Origin: Taeniopygia guttata
Taxonomy: Eukaryota; Chordata; Aves; Passeriformes; Estrildidae
Direction: 5' to 3'
Assembly: GCF_048771995.1 (NCBI RefSeq)
Contig: NC_133028.1
Span: 5,701,501-5,765,500 of the forward strand
DNA length: 64,000 nt
In this document: in pieces, positions 23,241 to 36,100 of the stretch
How positions within the stretch are numbered: position 1 is the first letter of the stretch
Layout: each line of letters begins with the position of its first letter
Program-made: the position numbers and the translations under genes
Notes under the pieces: model-generated
What the model was told of the DNA's origin: nothing
Database searches by the model: none
The model's input: the letters and a program-made list of their open reading frames with translations, nothing else

Positions 23241-26200
23241 AAAGTAAATTGTATTTGCAGAGTTGTCTCTTGGGAAAACTCTTTCAGGTTGTTTGACTAT
23301 TAGTTTGCTGAACTGTTATCTTGATAAACTCATTAAAAATACTGTGATGTTAACATGGTAAAGGATTGAATTAAGATGTTTGATCCCCTGCTTTATGGTT
23401 AATCCTCTGGTTTACTGATTTCAAAATGACAATACTTTTCTTATGTTCCCCACAGAAAGTGGATTATTGTCCTTATTCCCAGGCTGCACAGTCAGCAACT
23501 GCTGGTAGGACAGGATGGGGGAGGAGAGGGAATCCTTGCCATTTACCAAGGGGCAGCAGATAAAAAGATTGCAGGTTTGGCTGTCTGACAAGGCAAGGTG
23601 GCTGTCCCAGTTCTCAGGATTTCAGCTCATTAGCTCCTAAATTACAGAAATTTTTTTTTGCTACCAAAATTATTTAAAAGCAGATCCTTGCTTTGGGCTT
23701 TTGTTTAAAGGTGGAATTTATATTCTCCATTCTCTTCACATTTGTAATATTTGCTCGGTGAGCATAGGACTGACTTACTGATGACTGTTTAATGATGTTA
23801 ATTAAGTAGTGTTAACCCTGGGGTCTTTAAAAATGCCAGTGTGTGTCATCTTTGTGTTCAGCACCAATGAATTTCAATTCACTCTTAAAATATTTAGATT
23901 TTCCAGATAATTAAAACTCCCTGAAAGATTGTTTGCAGGTGATATGTCAAAGGCATTCTGAGTTGCAATAGGAAATCAAATGACAGCTACATCTAGAAAA
24001 TGGAACATTTTCTGGTAGGGTCAGCTTAGTGCATCAGGGATGCAGAGGTGGGGAGGGAAGAGAGGACCAGAGAGCCTGGGGGAGGCACTGGATCCATTTA
24101 GGTTTGGTTAACTCCTCACCTGCAGTTCTTGGTTGTACCTGCCCCTCATCTGGGTGCTTCAGTGTTGGCAGCTGCTTTGTTTTGGGTTGTTTCGGGAGCT
24201 TTTGAGTACTGACTTGAAATATCATTTGTACTTCCCTGAAACGACTCCAGGGCTTTGAGTTTGGCAGATGATTGGCTTTGTCTCTGCAGGGGCCTCATTT
24301 AGCTCAGCCCATGAGCACTCGGAAATGACACGCTGGTGACAGCCTCCCCAGCAGTTGGTGTTGCAGATAGTTCAGCTGTGAGTAATTGTTGTGAGGTGCT
24401 TTCCTGCCGGGGGAAGCCAGGGCACCCCGAAGGAATTGCAGGGGAGAATCCAAGGAATCTACTGAAGTAGAGTCTGAGGTGCTCATGTGAAACAAACCAA
24501 ATAAACCCACCCCAACCCAATAAAGTTTTCTAACTAAAGTTAAATATACAAAGTCCTTCTTCTAACTCCCACCTGTCACTTCACACGGGTGGGAGTTACT
24601 TCACACTCACTTGAAACAAAAGGTAGAGAAATCGGGCAATTTCTTCTATGTGTGACAAAAGAAATGGGCCTTCACAAAGCTTCTGGAAAAGAACCCTGTT
24701 CCTGAGGCACTCCAAGGCTCAGAGCCTGCCTGAGGCCCTCTGACAGGTGATGGGAAATGTGTGTTTTATTGACTGTCCCCTGGCTCCACCAGCTGCAGGG
24801 ACAAAGCCACTCCCTTGCCTTTTGCCAAGGGCAAAGGATTCATCTTGCTGATGCTTTGCCACCTGCTCATTAGGGAGATGGGCCCGGCTTAGGCAGGGCA
24901 AGTTTCCCAGGCTGCAGTGGCTGTGAAGGAGAGAACAGCACTTGGCTCTGTGAGCCCCTCACCGGGCTGTGCCTCGGGGACCTTCTGTCCCACCTGGATC
25001 TGCCGCCCGAGACTTGCTGCAAACCCAGCACAGCTGCTGAAATCCCTTTGTATTTTGTGGCAGGCACATTCTTCTCTCTCTCAGGATTTTTTCATAGAGG
25101 AGCACAGAGAGAAGAAAGAGAAAACAGATTCTATTTCTGCTCCTTGTTTTTCCCATGTGGAATGTGCTTGGAGAATTGTTTACTTGGGGTGATTGCTTGA
25201 TTGGATTCTGGTGAGGATTGTTTGAGCCTGATGGCCAATCCAATCCACCTGGGGCTGGGCTCTCAGAGAGGGTCATGAGTTGTGGGTTAGTTAGATATGG
25301 TAGTTAGAAAAAACAGGTATGTAGTTTTAGTATGTCCTTGAAATAGTACATTAATGTATTCTAGTGTAGTTATAATGAAAGCATGCAGCCTTCTGAACTG
25401 GAGTCAGACATCATCACTTCTTCCCACCGGGTTCACCTGCATTTACAATAGTATTTAACAGAGTTGCACCAGTAGATAGAAGGTTTGCAGTCCACTTTTA
25501 TCTTTTTCAGATAAAAATGTTGAAGAAATAAGTTGTATGTGACTTCTAGTGGAAGGGCACAACATTTACCAGCCCCATAAGAGCTTTGTGAGTGGCTACA
25601 TCTGCAATTCCTCCACTCTTCCCCTTTCAAGAACCAAAATGAGCCCATTCCTGAAGAACACAGTGTCATGAATTTTCTTCTGGAAGAGGCTGTGTTGGCC
25701 ATGTCACAGAATGAGCTGAATCTGGATTGTTTTTTTCCTTTTAGAATAGTATCAACACACTGAGAAACGTTTAAATCTGTTTTAAAAGCTCTGAGGAGTA
25801 GTGATTTAAATGCTTTTTTCCAGATCAATATTAGTGTGCCTTTTTGAAAATTGATAGTACAGAATTTCAGCATGTACACTCTGGGGGGTTCTCAGTGTTT
25901 TTAAATTTAAGCTGTGCTATTTTTGTGCTCATCTGTATGAGCTGCCAATTTTCATGCAAATTATGGATTCTTAAAATAACTGAATATACAGAAGCACTGT
26001 TGAGTTTCTTTCAGAGGAGAGCCTTCATCTCAACACGGTAGCTTGATTTTAGTACGTTTTTTGTAGCAGGCTAAATTATATCTTTGCAGGCCAGCACTTC
26101 TTGTACAGCCCGGCGTGGTTCTTCGAGGACCCGCTTCAGGGGGATCCATGCTGCGCTCCAAAACGCTTCCAATGTGAGCACAGCCCCAACTCAAGCCCTT

Positions 26201-26701
26201 GGCCGAAGCCGGGGTGCAGCTCACGCTTGCCTTTGGCTGTTGTTTTGGCACAAGCTCTCAGCGCTCCAGTGCCGAGGCAAAGCTGCAGAGTCCGAGTTCC
26301 GACCCGGGCAGATGAATCTCGCTGTGGAATTTGCTTTCGCGCCAGCCAAGGGCTGGGAGCGGGGCTGGCGTGCGGGAATGAGGAGCGGAGGGATCATCCC
26401 TACGCCCGGCAGCCCGAATCCAAATAAACTTGTGTCCACTGAGGTGCACTAAACTGCCCGAACAGATCCGCCCTGCAAATATCGGCCCCCAGTTCTGGCT
26501 CTGTAAATATTTTCCTTTTAATGAAAAGCGTCAGCCGAGTCGGATCCTGCCCTCTCCCTCCTCGATATCCGAGGTATTTTATATATTATTTTTCTCGAAG
26601 CAAGGGCAGCCGCAGGTTCCAAAGTTGCCGCCGGGGACAGGGACGCGACCGACCGCCGAGCCCGGTGGTGCGGGGTCGGGCCGCAGTGCTGAATCACGGC
26701 C

Positions 26702-26773
26702 GGGGTGGGGGGAAGGAGAAGGGAAAAAAGGGGAAGGGAGAGAAGGGGAAGGGGCAGAAGGGGCAGGGGGGCG
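26702..26773 (+). repeat. G-rich purine tract in RNF103 promoter/5'UTR
   Basis: About 72 bp are nearly all G and A, with many runs of three to six G separated by one to four other bases. The spacing satisfies the usual G-quadruplex pattern several times over. It lies 160-230 bp upstream of the RNF103 start codon. Confidence 0.85.
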
Positions 26774-26929
26774 GTGCCGGCTGCTCACGTCACTGTTATG
26801 TCTCCGCGGCTCCGCCGGGGCGGGGACAGCGGCAGCGGCGGGCGGGGGGCCGCGGGCCCGCTGCCCTGATAGCCCCCGCTCCCCTCCCTGCCTGCCCAGC
26901 CCGGCCTCCGGCTCGGCGCTCCCGGGAAG

Positions 26930-27155
26930 ATGTGGGTGAAGCTGTGCTGTTTGCTGCTCTACTTCCTGGCGCTCTTCGTGCTGGCCCGGGTGTTCGAGGC
27001 CGTGGCGTGGTACGAGAGCGGCTTCCTCGCCACGCAGCTGGTGGACCCGGTGGCGCTGAGCTTCAGGAAGCTGCGGACCATCCTGGAGTGCCGCGGGCTG
27101 GGGCACTCGGGGCTGCCCGAGAAGAAGGATGTGCGGGAGCTGGTGGAGAAGTCAG
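26930..27155 (+). CDS. RNF103: RNF103 coding exon 1
   Basis: It encodes residues 1-75 plus one base of Gly76, ending VRELVEKS. The donor is TCAG|GTAGGC. It includes the signal-anchor segment and the conserved ATQLVDPVALSF block. Confidence 0.95.
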
Positions 27156-30100
27156 GTAGGCGCAGCTCCCCCGTGACCCGGGGGGACGGACGGAGGTCGG
27201 TGCCCGGCCACCCCCGCCCGGGCTCCGGCCGCCCTTGGATGGAGACGCGGGCGCTGCTTCCCTTCGCAGGGCGGGTTTGGGGAGCGAGCTGGAGCTGGCT
27301 CCCCCCGGGAATGGGGTCCATGGAGGGAGCACGGGGACCTCGGGGGGTGACGGTCAAAGCCCGGCGGTGTTGTTTCGCTGCGCCGAGCGAAAGGCCTGCG
27401 CTGGACGGGGCAGCAGCGGCGGCCCTTCCCTTCCCTTCCCTTCCCTTCCCTTCCCTCCCCTTCCCTTCCCTTCCCTTCCCTCCCCTTCCCCGCGAGTTCC
27501 GCTGCGGGCGGTCGGGTCAGTGCGGGTGGCACCGATGCGACCGAACGTCGTCTGCCGTGAAAAACGAGGAGAGACTCCGAATATCTGCAGTAGGCTCCTG
27601 TTTACAGCTGGGACCAGCTTGTTCCCCTGTATTCCCACCCGTTTGCTGGGTTTGTTACAGGTACGGTTATCAAGATGGGCCCCAAGGAAAGCGATGATTT
27701 CATAGCTGAGGAGCTCAAGGGATGGGTACCCAGGCTTGAGATGGTTTTATACAAGGGGAGCAGAACTACATCCTGCACACAAAAATCAGCTCGGAAAAAG
27801 GCAGGGAGGCATTTCAGGAGTAAGGAGAACCAGGTGAAGGAGATGAACTTCTCGGGGCTGATGAAGAGCAGTGGAGATGTAAGAATGGCAGAAGTGTCCT
27901 GACAGTAAGGAAGCTGCCTGGAGCTGGCCCCAAGGACTGGGAGATGGGGCTGATGTAATAGCTGTAGTGCCAGCCAAGCAGGAAAATGTGAGTAGTTGCT
28001 TTTAAATCAATGATGGAAGGGCTGGTGATCCAGGCAAGAGAGGAATCCCAGCAGTCGGGATAGGCAGTGAGGGTCTCTAATGTCTGGACAGGGAGAGAAA
28101 AGGATTTGTATGGATGTAGTGCCTGCCATATAACCTTAAAAAATGCCGGTTTAAATAATTTATATTCATTCTGGGCATTTAAATCTAATTTGCTGTTACT
28201 GTTCATTGTTTATTTATGTTTTTATGTTGTTTATTGGCTTTGCTGCTCCAACAGTAAAAAGCATTAGGCACTTTCACTTTTGTTTCCAATCACTTTCACT
28301 CCTTGGCTGTCAGGTACTTTCATGATGTCATGATGTTTGGGTTGCATATGCTGCAGGGAAGTGTTTAACTCCAAACAAACTGTATTAACCAACTTCTTCA
28401 AATGTCAAGGAAACACTTCTCATACCAACAGGCTTTGCAGCATTTTTCTGTGCTTGCGTTTTGTTTTTTTTTTCCCCCTCTAAATTTTATGAATATTTTT
28501 GCAAACCCCTAAACGATTTCAGCTGTTGTACTTATTTTTATCTTTTTAAGGGAACTGGTTTTGGACAAGACTTCATTTCTTAAAGCTTAGTAGATTAGTT
28601 ACTAGAATGCAGGCTGTCATTAACAGTGTTTGTAATGATTGTGGAACAAAACACGAGAAGGAAATGAGATTACGAAGGAAACATAATCAGATGATTTTAC
28701 CATGAGCTCTTTATGTCGCTGCATTTGGAGTTCATGGGAACTTTTCCCAACTGTACAAACAAAAAACAACAGTTAAATTGGTCTGCCTGAGATTTTTACT
28801 AGCAAAAGGACCACATACACTGAGTTTTGGTCCAGAATTAATGATTGAAATTCTGGAAGTCTGTTTGAATTATCAGTGTTAAGAAATCACTTGCTGCAAC
28901 ATTGCAATCCTGTGAAACAAAAACAAAGATGTATAGACTAAAATTACTCAGCCACTGAATGTTGTTATTTGCAGAGAATGAGCCTTAGAAGATGGTCCTT
29001 TATTCCTTTGTGTGCTTGTGCATGTGTGATGCATCTGTGGATTTAGAAGCAGAGTATTCATGTCTTCTGTGGTCTAACTGAAGTCAAATTGTTCACAGCC
29101 ACGTCACCAGAGATAGAATTATAGTAACAACTTCAGGTTTAGCTACCTTTGCACTGAAAAGGTTCTCTGAACAACCATGCAAATACAGTTAGTTAAACTG
29201 TTACCAGAATCCATGAAGTAATCTTTCTCCAGTGCCATTTTAATTTAATTTTTCCAATTGTCTCTTTTTCAGGAGACCTCATGGAAGGAGAGCTTTATTC
29301 AGCTCTCAAGGAGGAAGAGGCCTCTGAATCAGTTTCCAGTACAAACTTCAGTGGTGAAATGCATTTCTATGAGCTTGTAGAAGACACAAAAGATGGGATC
29401 TGGCTGGTACAGGTATATAAATTTGACCTTTTGTTTTAATATATATTATTCACACCCAAAATGTGTTTCAAAGGAGGAGTTTATGAGGGTAGTTAACTAG
29501 TTGTAAAAGCTTGTAACAGAGAGATGATGACAAAGATAAACTTCATCTGGGAGATGAGGAATGGAGAAATAAAACAAGAAAGGCTGAAAGTGCCAGAGTT
29601 CCTATACAAACAGGAAGAAGGAAAAAAAAAAGCCTGTTATTCTTTGGATTACTTTTTGAAAAGCAGGCATTTTAGAACCAGGAAAGAAGCAGAGCAGCAT
29701 ACACTGAAGTACACAGAGTATGCAAGTCCTTGGCCCTGGGTTTGTAAGAGCCTTGTAAGGTGTGAAGTAGGTGCATTAGTACAGATGCTCCCAGCTGGCA
29801 CAGGCTCCTGCTGCTGCTCTTCCTTTTGGTTGCATCACATGCTCAGACCCAACCCGTTTAAGTTTCTGCTTGTCTAAGGGGCTTAGAGCACTTGTACAAT
29901 CTCTGTTGGCTCTTCACAAAGGCAGGAAGGATCTCAGTCTGGCAACTTCCCACACTAGCAGGCTGCTTCTGCAACGTATTCCAGTGGCTTGAAGTTAACT
30001 GTCTCCCAAGCCTTTTGTGCCCAGCAGCTTTGCAGTCTGATTTCCAGGGGCTGCATAAGAACAGGAGATCATTTAGGAAAATAAAGACAGACCTTTTCCT

Positions 30101-33100
30101 ATAGGATTGTGAAGCAATTAATCATCATTCCTGAGAACATAAGAAACCTAGACCAAAATGTTGACGTTATTTTTCTATGTCAACTTCTCTGTTGATAAGA
30201 GGATGTTTTTTAAGGCATAAGTTTCCTCCTAACAGCCACATCAGGTGAATTCCCCACCAGGCCATTAATTGTTCCATTGACAGCTCCTGCCTGGTTTGTC
30301 TGGTCTCACTTCATGTTTTCTATTTAACATTAAGTCATTAAATCTTCATAATCTTATTTATTAGACCTGCACTGTCACCACATTAGATCTCATCCCAAAA
30401 TAGACATGAGGACATATTAGCTTCAGACTTGGAATGGCCTTTGTGTTTTGGGAAATATATATTTGGAGTTTATTGAATCCAAGTTTGAGGTTTAACTCAT
30501 ACAGGAGGGTATTCTTCAAGCAGAGAGAGAGTGTTGAAAGGCAGTTTACATGTCCCCAAGCTAGTTGACAAATACAAGGATGAATATGCTGTGAAAAACC
30601 TTCCCTCCTCCCTGTGCAGCTCAAAAGGGTGAAATATGATAGTTCTCTGTTGTCTCTTGCTTGCAGAATTTTACTTGTAATGTATTTTCCACTAGCATCC
30701 TAATAGGTCAGATAGGCTGTGTTTTGATATCTCCAGTGAGATGAATGTTGTCATCATTCTGGGAATATTTGCACAGCTATTCAGTTGGTCACAATAGCTG
30801 TGGAAAAAAGAATTAGTGGAATTTACAGAATAATTTACTTGCTGAACACTATTTGTCTGTTTCTCTACAAAAAAAACCACAAGAGATGTTGAATTTCTAT
30901 TTTTCATTCTTGCTTTTTGAGTTTTCATCACTTTGAGTTTTCATTTGCTCCATTCCCCACCACAGCTCTTGTGTGGATAACTCCTATGCTGGATTCTGCA
31001 TGATTTTTCACAGGTTTTCCTTTTCTTAGACCTCATCCCTGCAGAGCTGGTTTTTGCTATTGTTTCCCAGTTCTTGATTCCCTCCCTTGCCCATCCTTCT
31101 TTGCTGTTTGGAATCCTGTGGAAACTTTCCAGCTAATTACCCAGCTCGATGCTCATGCAGGGGAGCGAGGCTGCCTCATGGGTGGGTTTGGTGGCCATGG
31201 GCAAGGTCAGAGATTCCCCTGCTCTGGTGCTGCTGGCTGGGAAGCAGAAAGGATCTCCAGATCCTTTTCAGTATCCTGAGCCTGCAATCCTTGTTCTCTG
31301 GGGGCTGCTGGAAAGGAGCAGAGGGAGAGGAGCAGTTCTGCCTCAGCTGGCACAGTGGCTGTTGTTTGAGTTGGTTTGAACATTTTGTGATGGTATATGA
31401 GAGGACTGAGACTTTGGAGGTGCATATAAATGAAATTTCTGATGTGGCGCAGGCTAGGAGTGTGATAGCCATCACTGTCTGCAGAGAATCAAATGAAAAA
31501 AAGAGGAAGCAATTACTATTTCTTGATATGCTTGACAAAAATTGAGGTGTGAGTTTATAATTTAGAGTCAGCAAGATGAGTTTCTTGAAAAAAGTCAAAG
31601 TCAGTACACAGGGAATAAGTGTTTTGTGGCTTTGTTTCTTTATTTTCTGGAAATCCACATGCAAAGCATCCTGGTGCAGTGGTAATTTGTTTACCAGTGT
31701 AGCTGGTCACAGTTCCTGTGTGGCACTTCCACAGAGCCACAGACAGCAGCATGTTCTTTCTCCTATTAGCTCATGATCTCATCACCTTTCCTTTTATGCT
31801 GTTCTTACTTGCCAGCTGCTGTTGTGCACTTCTTTGGCTGGCAAGGAGGGTGGCTTGTGGTTTCTGGAGCTGCTTCTCTTGTTGGTTGGGGGAGTTGTAT
31901 GTAATGTTCTTACTTTTCCACGCTCTGGTTAGTCTCTAGAAGCCTGTCACATCCAACAGTATCGTAGTCAGTATGGCTTTTGAAAATTATCTACAGATAA
32001 AACTCCTCTCTGAGTGAAGTTAAAATCTAAATTACTGTATATTTTTATTTTAAAAGTCACTACTAGTGGCAGAGAGAAGTAAGGGGAACTTTATTCTTGG
32101 CATTGAAGTACGAGGACAGACCTTTTGATTGGGTCTGGTAGAGCTGCAAAGGCCATTATTATGGATATAAAATTCTGCAGTCTGTTCTGCATCTCCGTTT
32201 CTAGTTCAAGTGGTGTAGTCACAGGGCAAGGGATGTGCCTACAGCATTTGTTTGTTCTTCCTTTTGCTTGCACGTAGGATGAGTGATTTTCATATTTATT
32301 TGCATTCTGAGTTTTTCCAGGTGATCAGCTGTTCTTGCTGAAAAGAAACAAAGTGGAAACACTCAGTTCTTTCAAAATACATAATTCAGTATTTGTGTCT
32401 TTTCCAATAGCCCTTCAGGATCATTTACCACAGGACATCTGATTTTAAGTTTCAGTTTTCTTCTTGAGTGTCTTATCCAGTCAAGGGTGCAGAATACCAT
32501 CAGCTGGAATGCAATAGTCCTTGTAGTGCCTGTGTATCTGTGTTAACTCATTGCAGAAGCTCATTTATTCTCAATCTCTGACTTAACTGACAGCATAGCT
32601 GACTGTCCAGATCAGTGCATAGGTCACCTCACCTCCCTGGAGAAACTGCACAGAATTTTGAGGTGGTCAATTTTTGCATGTTTGTGATGGATGTAATCTT
32701 TGTCTATTTTGATGTGATTTCTCACAATCTCTTTCTCAGAAAAGAAAGGCAAAAAAATCCTCAGATATCTGTAATCCATATGGGTGGATTCTGAATGAGT
32801 TGTGAGTTCTTAGGAAAGAGAGTCTCAGTGGAAATTCAGTTCCATTAACACATTGTCAAATAATAAACAGAAAGCGAGATGTCTCAGAATTAATAGAAGT
32901 GCAGACATTCATGTCGAAACTTACTGACATTATCTGGAATAAGTGAGCTTTTTTTCCAAGCTTCTAATAAGTAAATTACCAGTCCATTTATAATTAATTG
33001 TATTTTTACTTCTGTTTTTTATATAGAAGCAGAGTTTGCAGCATAACTGTTGGTGAAAAAGGCTTCTATGACTAGAGTTTTTGAACCCTTTTAACTTTGT

Positions 33101-36100
33101 GGACCCCTAATAATCTTCCAGGGCATGCATGGAATCTTTACAGTAATATCAAGTTTCCTCTGCTCATTTACCCTCTACAGGCACTGTGCAGCAGTGCATG
33201 GGTGTCTCAAACTGGAAACCACTGAACCAGACAGACAATTCTCATGTTCATGTAACCTTACCAGCTTATTAAATGAGTTAGAAATCACTTTTGTCTTTGG
33301 CAAAACCACTCAGGTTTTTTTTCAGATTCAAATGCCTGTATTCCTTGCATGGAGAGTTGCTTTCTGAGGCTGGGTGAGACTGACTGCTCCTGAGAGAACT
33401 GCCTGGATGTGTGTGTGTGCAGCAGGGAATGGTGTCTCTTATTTAATGGGTTTTGTTCTTCCTGATGGTGTAAAATCTCTCACAGTGCCTTAGTGCCCAG
33501 AGCTGAGGAGTGCTTGGAGTCGTTGTCTTTGTGGCTGAGCTGTAAACCCAAGTTGTGACAAATTACTGTGTATTTGAAATTGTGTGCTGTTGGTATGAGC
33601 AGGTGTGCCTGACACTTGCTGTCCCAGCTAGAATTGGTTAAAATAATGAGAGCTGGAGCACATGAAGTGTTTGTTCTGCTTTTGCCCCTCTCTGACTCAT
33701 TGTCATGCCTTGTGATATTTGAACGCTTTTAGTTGTGAGCGAGCTTCAAGACTTCCTGAGAACACATCTCGTTCCTGTGACCTGCTTTGAGATCTCTGCA
33801 TACCTGTCTGAAAGAAATTGAGCAAAATCTGATTTAATTGCACAGAAAACAGGATAGTGCTCAAGTGAGGTCATCATCATGTCATGCTTAAGTACTTCAG
33901 GAGTAGCAGAAAAGGAGTCTGTCTTTGCATATTGCAGTGGTGCAGCAGACTCTAACATCAGCTGTGCTTGCTCAAGCCTCTTCAATTTCAGTCGTATTTT
34001 TACCTGTATTTTAAGAATCTATGTTTCATAAAATAATCTTTAAAGATGCTTAATGTTACTTGGAAATTAAGGAGCAGCTGGATCTGTGATGGTTATAAAG
34101 TAGCTATTGTAATATTGATGCACCTGCCCATTTCACTTCAGGTTTGGATTAGGCAAGAGAGGCAAAGTGCCTTACTGACTTAGTCCTCTTTTTCCAAGTG
34201 TTTGTATCTTTCTGGCTCTGGGATATTTGCTTGTTAAGTCTATTCTTTAATGTCGTAACTATTACTACTTTACTATATAGATCAAAATAATTCTATTTTT
34301 CTAATTACTTTCTTGATTGAACTCTTTGGGGGTAATTGTGTGTAATTCAGTGTCATGAGAACTCTTCCATTGCAAAAGCTCCCTATTCAATTGTGTTTTG
34401 AAATAATCAGAATCTCAGCATTTACAGTATTAGAGAGATGGCAATTCAGACCTTGCAGTCAGCCAATCCTCTGGCCTGGGTTATGGAGCAGATCCATTCT
34501 GTGAAGTTGTTAAATAGCAGGGTTACTGTGATCCTGTTGGATTCCCTTAGCCCATTTAGGTGATTAATGGATTAATTGAGTTGCCCTCATTGTCTTACTT
34601 GTCACTCTGACATGTGATATGTCACAGATTGTGAACATAGCTAATAATAAGCAAAGCTGAGAGGGTTTGTGCTTCTTCAGACGTGGTGTTTGTTTCCCAC
34701 CTGTGTTAGCTGATGTCCTAAAAGGTACCTTCTCCCAGGAGCTTGGGTTTTATTTCTGTAACAATAAATAGAGTGTATGATTGAAAGGGACCTTTCTGAT
34801 GAGCTAGTTCAGCTTTCTGTTAGACTGTACAATGTGTGTTTAGAAAATATTTTGCTGTCTCTCTTACACTGTAAGTTGTTCAAATACTCCTGTTGACTGT
34901 TTTCTTCTTGGAAATGTGTTTCTGGCTTCTGACTTGGGTGTATTCAGGGCTAATTTGTTCCTGTTGGGCATAAATTGCCCTTTAGTTAACAGAGTCCTGA
35001 TGCCAACCACACTCCTCCCAGTAAGTGAGGTCAGTCAACCAGTTTGTTTTGTCAGGTCTGATATACCCTGGGCTTTGCTTATTTTGCAGCCAGTTAATAT
35101 TGATGGCTCATGTTTTCTTGTGGAGCAGCTGATAGCCCCAAGCGTTTCCTCCTGTCGCTGTTTCTAACTGATGAACTCCCCAAGTGTCCTGTTCATTACT
35201 GAATCCATTTTCATGTGTGACACTCTGCATTACAAGATTTGTGCAGCTCTTCCTGCATGGTGTTGTAATCCTCTTTCCCACATAGATGTGCTTCCCAGTT
35301 TTATGTCTACTACAAATGGCTTTGGGAGACTTCACGTTCCCACAGGAAGGGCATTAATGGGAATAAATGCTGAACTGAGCTCTAAGGTAAATCTATTAAG
35401 AAGTCTAAGCTTCTGGCATTTTGACTTTTTGCTGTAACAAATGTCTTGCTCATTTTAGAACTAACTTTTTTTTTTTCATTCACTATAAAATCCTATCTGT
35501 AGCTCTCATGTCATTTTTCCATGTGGCAGAATACATGATACACTACCAAACTACAAATAGGGTATTACGTTCCTTTTTTCCCTTGAAACTCAGTTCTTTT
35601 CCTTTAAGAAAAGTTTTTCTCAATCAGGAATGATACATTTTTAGTAGGTGCATGCTGGAAAGAGTTGGAAAATGCAACTGTCTCTGCACTTCTAAAACTT
35701 CTTCTACAGTTTTGCATCCTGTTGAAATCAGCCTGGTGGGATATTTTTCTTTCATTTGCTCTTAAATATAGCTACAAACCTCTGTCCTGTCAAAATGTGA
35801 ATTGGTCTGACAGAGGTTTGCAAGAAATTTTCACAGGTTCACCTGTGATCCTGTGTGCTTGTGCTACAGTTCTAGGATGAAGATATCCTGCTTACTCTGA
35901 TTTAAGTGTATTAATTTATTTGACTTCTGCTTTCACTTTCAGGTGATGTAGTTTCTTCCCATAAATTTGCTAACTGGTCCATGGCCAGCCACCCCCCTCC
36001 CCCCTTCACTGAAAACTGAGTCATGGTATTAGTTTAACTATAAAAAGAAAATTATCTTACATTTCTATCCTATCTTCATTGTTTGGTGATCCTGCTTCTT

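Larger units (their letters stand above)
20901..26600. other. Intergenic region between divergent RMND5A and RNF103
   Basis: No coding exon was recognised. It holds the minisatellite, three CR1 fragments, a short ATTT repeat near 22.42 kb, and GC-richer patches near 22.65-22.87 kb and 26.1-26.4 kb. A distal enhancer or non-coding RNA could be present, but nothing in the sequence shows one. Confidence 0.7.
26600..27560. promoter_or_regulatory. RNF103: CpG-rich RNF103 promoter and first exon region
   Basis: High CG density spans the sequence upstream of, across and downstream of RNF103 exon 1. No TATA box was seen near the coding start. A CRE/E-box-like CACGTCAC sits at 26786-26793, about 140 bp upstream of the ATG. 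A purine-rich tract precedes it. Edges are judged by eye. Confidence 0.75.

Noticed and set aside
26084-26452. GC-rich open frames of 108-122 codons upstream of RNF103
   Set aside because: Overlapping frames are open on both strands because of base composition; no recognised domain or splice structure.
27675-27902. A 75-codon frame in RNF103 intron 1 that follows an AG
   Set aside because: RNF103 exon 1 joins exon 2 perfectly without it, and it has no recognisable homology.
33075-33230. A stretch with faintly inverted ends, possibly an ancient hAT-like DNA transposon
   Set aside because: The two ends pair poorly by eye and no target duplication is visible, so the call cannot be supported.
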